Of a DNA stretch of 8,363 bases, positions 6,618 to 8,363 are shown piece after piece. The stretch's first letter is position 1; every line of letters starts with the position of its first letter. Made by a program: the position numbers and the translations under genes. Under the pieces are notes generated by a model. That model was not told the DNA's origin. It did not search any database and saw only the letters and a program-made list of their open reading frames with translations. The DNA is from JAAEQG01 sp043803085 (GTDB taxonomy: Bacteria > Planctomycetota > Phycisphaerae > UBA1845): assembly GCA_043803085.1 (NCBI GenBank), contig JAZDKM010000402.1:1-8363 (forward strand). Reading direction: 5' to 3'.

Positions 6618-6723
6618 AGATTCATTCCGCTCGACCAGCAGCGCCCCGGCGCCGACAGAGTATGCGTCCGCTTCCGCTCCCATGATGGCCAGGCGCTGTA
6701 TGAACGGATAGAGTGACCCTTCT

Positions 6724-8343
6724 ATGGCTATTTTGGTTCGTAACGTGGCGCTACCACTGGAAGCGGAGACAGACGATCTCCTGGCGGTAGCGGCGAAGAA
6801 GCTGCACGTTCCGCGGGCCGCGATCCGCACTTATGCCGTCGTGCACCGCGCGCTGGACGCGCGAAAGCACCGCCCTTTGCGGTTCATCTACCACGTGGAA
6901 GTCGGCCTGCAGGAATCGCTCAAACACGAAAGACGGCGGGTCACCCGGCTGTACCATAAGGACGTCCAATTCATCGCCCCGCGTCCGCTCCGTGATCCTG
7001 GACCTGGCACTGAGCCGCTGCGGCATCGACCCGTGGTGATCGGCTTTGGGCCGGCGGGCATGTTCGCCGCCTTGCGGCTCGCCCAGTACGGCTATCGGCC
7101 GATCGTGCTCGAACGCGGCAAAGATGTCCGTCGCCGGCACGTCGATGTCCTGAAGTCCTTTATCCAGGACCGGATCTTCAACCCCGAGTCCAACTACCTC
7201 TTCGGCGAAGGCGGCGCAGGGGCCTACAGCGACGGCAAACTCTACACGCGCGTCTCCGACCCGCTGGTGCGTACAGTCCTAGAAACGCTCTACCAGCATG
7301 GCGCCAACCCCGACATCCTGATCGACGCCCACCCGCACGTGGGCAGCGAGATGCTCCCCGGAATCTGCCGGCGAATGCGGGAGGACATCGAGCGCCTCGG
7401 TGGGGAAGTGCGTTTCGAGAGCCGAGTGGATGACGTAGTGATCGACGGTGACAAACTTGTGTCGCTACGAGTCGGCGATCGAACCCTCGCCGTGGGGCCG
7501 ACCCTGTGGGGCGCCGGCCACTCGGCCCGCGACACCGTCCGTATGTTGGCCCGGCGCGGCGTGGTGATCGCCCCCAAGCCGTTTCAGGTCGGCGTGCGTA
7601 TCGAGCACCCGCAGCAGATGGTGGACCGCTGGCAATACGGTGACGCCGCCGGACACACCCGCCTGCCGCCGGCGGAGTACCACCTCGTCGCCAAAGGGGC
7701 GGCCGGGGAACACGGCGATTTGTTCAGCTTCTGCATGTGCCCGGGTGGTACCATTCTGCCAACCAACGAATCCCCCAACTTGATCGCCACCAACGGCGCC
7801 AGTCGCGCGCGCCGCAGCGGCCGCTTCGCCAACGCCGGCCTGGTCATCACCGTCAACTCCGGCTCCGCCCCAGAGCAGGCCCTGGCCGGCCTGGCGTACC
7901 TGGAAACACTGGAACGGCGGGCGTTTGAGCTGGCCGGTGGCGACTATCGTGCCCCGGCCCAACGGGCGTCTGACTTCTTGACGGGGGCAGCGTCTGATGG
8001 TTGCTACGAGGGTACGTATCCCTTCGGGGTGACCTGGTGTGTCCTGGCCGACCTGTTGCCACCCAACGTGCTCGGCGCCTTACGCACCGGCCTGGGCATG
8101 CTGGAAGAGCGCATGCCCGGCTTCGCCGGCACGGAGGGCGTCATGCTGGCCCCGGAGACGCGGGCCAGTGCCCCGGTACGCATGGTGCGGAATCCGGTTT
8201 CGCGTGAGGCGGTCGCCACGCGGAACCTCTACCCCATCGGCGAAGGGGCCGGTTACGCCGGCGGCATCGTCAGCGCCGCCATCGACGGCCTCAAATCGGC
8301 TGACGCGATCATCGCCAAGTACGCGCCAACCTCGGTCGATTGA
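6724..8343 (+). CDS. FAD-dependent oxidoreductase, COG2509 type
   Basis: This is a complete 539-residue flavoprotein. Residues 1-~90 form the small alpha/beta N-terminal domain typical of the family, ending in a strand-rich part (RFIYHVEVGL, 53-62). The FAD-binding Rossmann motif is VVIGFGPAGMFAALRL (104-119), with E130 closing the second strand. It continues with LFGEGGAGAYSDGKL and the family-typical FCMCPGG. The C-terminal FAD/substrate motif is NLYPIGEGAGYAGGIVSAAI (501-520). No NAD(P) site or redox-active cysteine pair can be assigned with confidence, although the two Cys in FCMCPGG are close together. The substrate of this family is, as far as I know, not established. An in-frame TAG at 6709-6711 limits the start, and 6724 is the first ATG after it; the ribosome site is weak (GAG at 6711-6713). 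It is separated from the TPR membrane gene by 106 bp with no clear promoter or terminator, so it may or may not be co-transcribed. Confidence 0.92.
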   Translation: MAILVRNVALPLEAETDDLLAVAAKKLHVPRAAIRTYAVVHRALDARKHRPLRFIYHVEVGLQESLKHERRRVTRLYHKDVQFIAPRPLRDPGPGTEPLRHRPVVIGFGPAGMFAALRLAQYGYRPIVLERGKDVRRRHVDVLKSFIQDRIFNPESNYLFGEGGAGAYSDGKLYTRVSDPLVRTVLETLYQHGANPDILIDAHPHVGSEMLPGICRRMREDIERLGGEVRFESRVDDVVIDGDKLVSLRVGDRTLAVGPTLWGAGHSARDTVRMLARRGVVIAPKPFQVGVRIEHPQQMVDRWQYGDAAGHTRLPPAEYHLVAKGAAGEHGDLFSFCMCPGGTILPTNESPNLIATNGASRARRSGRFANAGLVITVNSGSAPEQALAGLAYLETLERRAFELAGGDYRAPAQRASDFLTGAASDGCYEGTYPFGVTWCVLADLLPPNVLGALRTGLGMLEERMPGFAGTEGVMLAPETRASAPVRMVRNPVSREAVATRNLYPIGEGAGYAGGIVSAAIDGLKSADAIIAKYAPTSVD

Positions 8344-8363
8344 AGGATCCGAATCCGAGCCGC

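Noticed and set aside
6618..6723. Promoter, terminator or small gene in the gap before the flavoprotein
   Set aside because: I found only a short GC palindrome near 6641-6652 with no T-run, no convincing -35/-10 pair and no credible small frame. Open frames crossing it on the minus strand have no domain features.

Overview
This 8.4 kb window is GC-rich and gene-dense, and every real gene is on the plus strand. It looks chromosomal: there is no integrase, transposase, tRNA or rRNA. The most likely source is a member of the Planctomycetota or a closely related lineage. Three things point that way: the MoxR / DUF58 / BatA-type gene order with a large multidomain vWA membrane protein, the COG2509-type flavoprotein, and GC-rich inverted repeats of a kind I associate with planctomycete genomes, one of them sitting inside a coding region and read as Gly-Glu-Pro-Pro-type peptide. 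The assignment rests on style only and is moderate in confidence.

Region 1 (1-3843) is a MoxR-vWA chaperone module. It holds the 3' part of a MoxR-family AAA+ ATPase (cut by the window edge), a DUF58 protein with a vWA-like metal site, and a 695-residue BatA-like membrane protein. The second and third genes overlap by ATGA. The first two are separated by 60 bases holding two back-to-back hairpins, and those 60 bases are open in the reading frame shared by both genes. The third gene carries an in-frame 26-bp-arm inverted repeat plus a 21-bp tandem duplication that inflate a loop in its extracytoplasmic part.

Region 2 (3844-6617) starts with a 141-bp gap containing a plausible sigma70-type promoter. 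A tightly coupled two-gene unit (ATGA overlap) follows: a soluble TPR-AAA+ ATPase with an intact Walker A, Walker B, sensor 1, arginine fingers and aromatic pore loop, then a TPR protein with six predicted membrane segments. The pair looks like a membrane-anchored protein-remodelling machine. It is the best candidate here for a poorly described system, but its substrate cannot be read from the sequence.

Region 3 (6618-8363) has a 106-bp gap with nothing convincing in it. After it comes a complete FAD-dependent protein of the COG2509 type and 20 bases of tail.

Taken together, two AAA+ systems lie side by side, each pairing a cytoplasmic ATPase with a membrane protein. Bat operons of other bacteria contain TPR membrane proteins, so the TPR pair could be a functional add-on to the MoxR module. 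The separate promoter argues that it may be independent.
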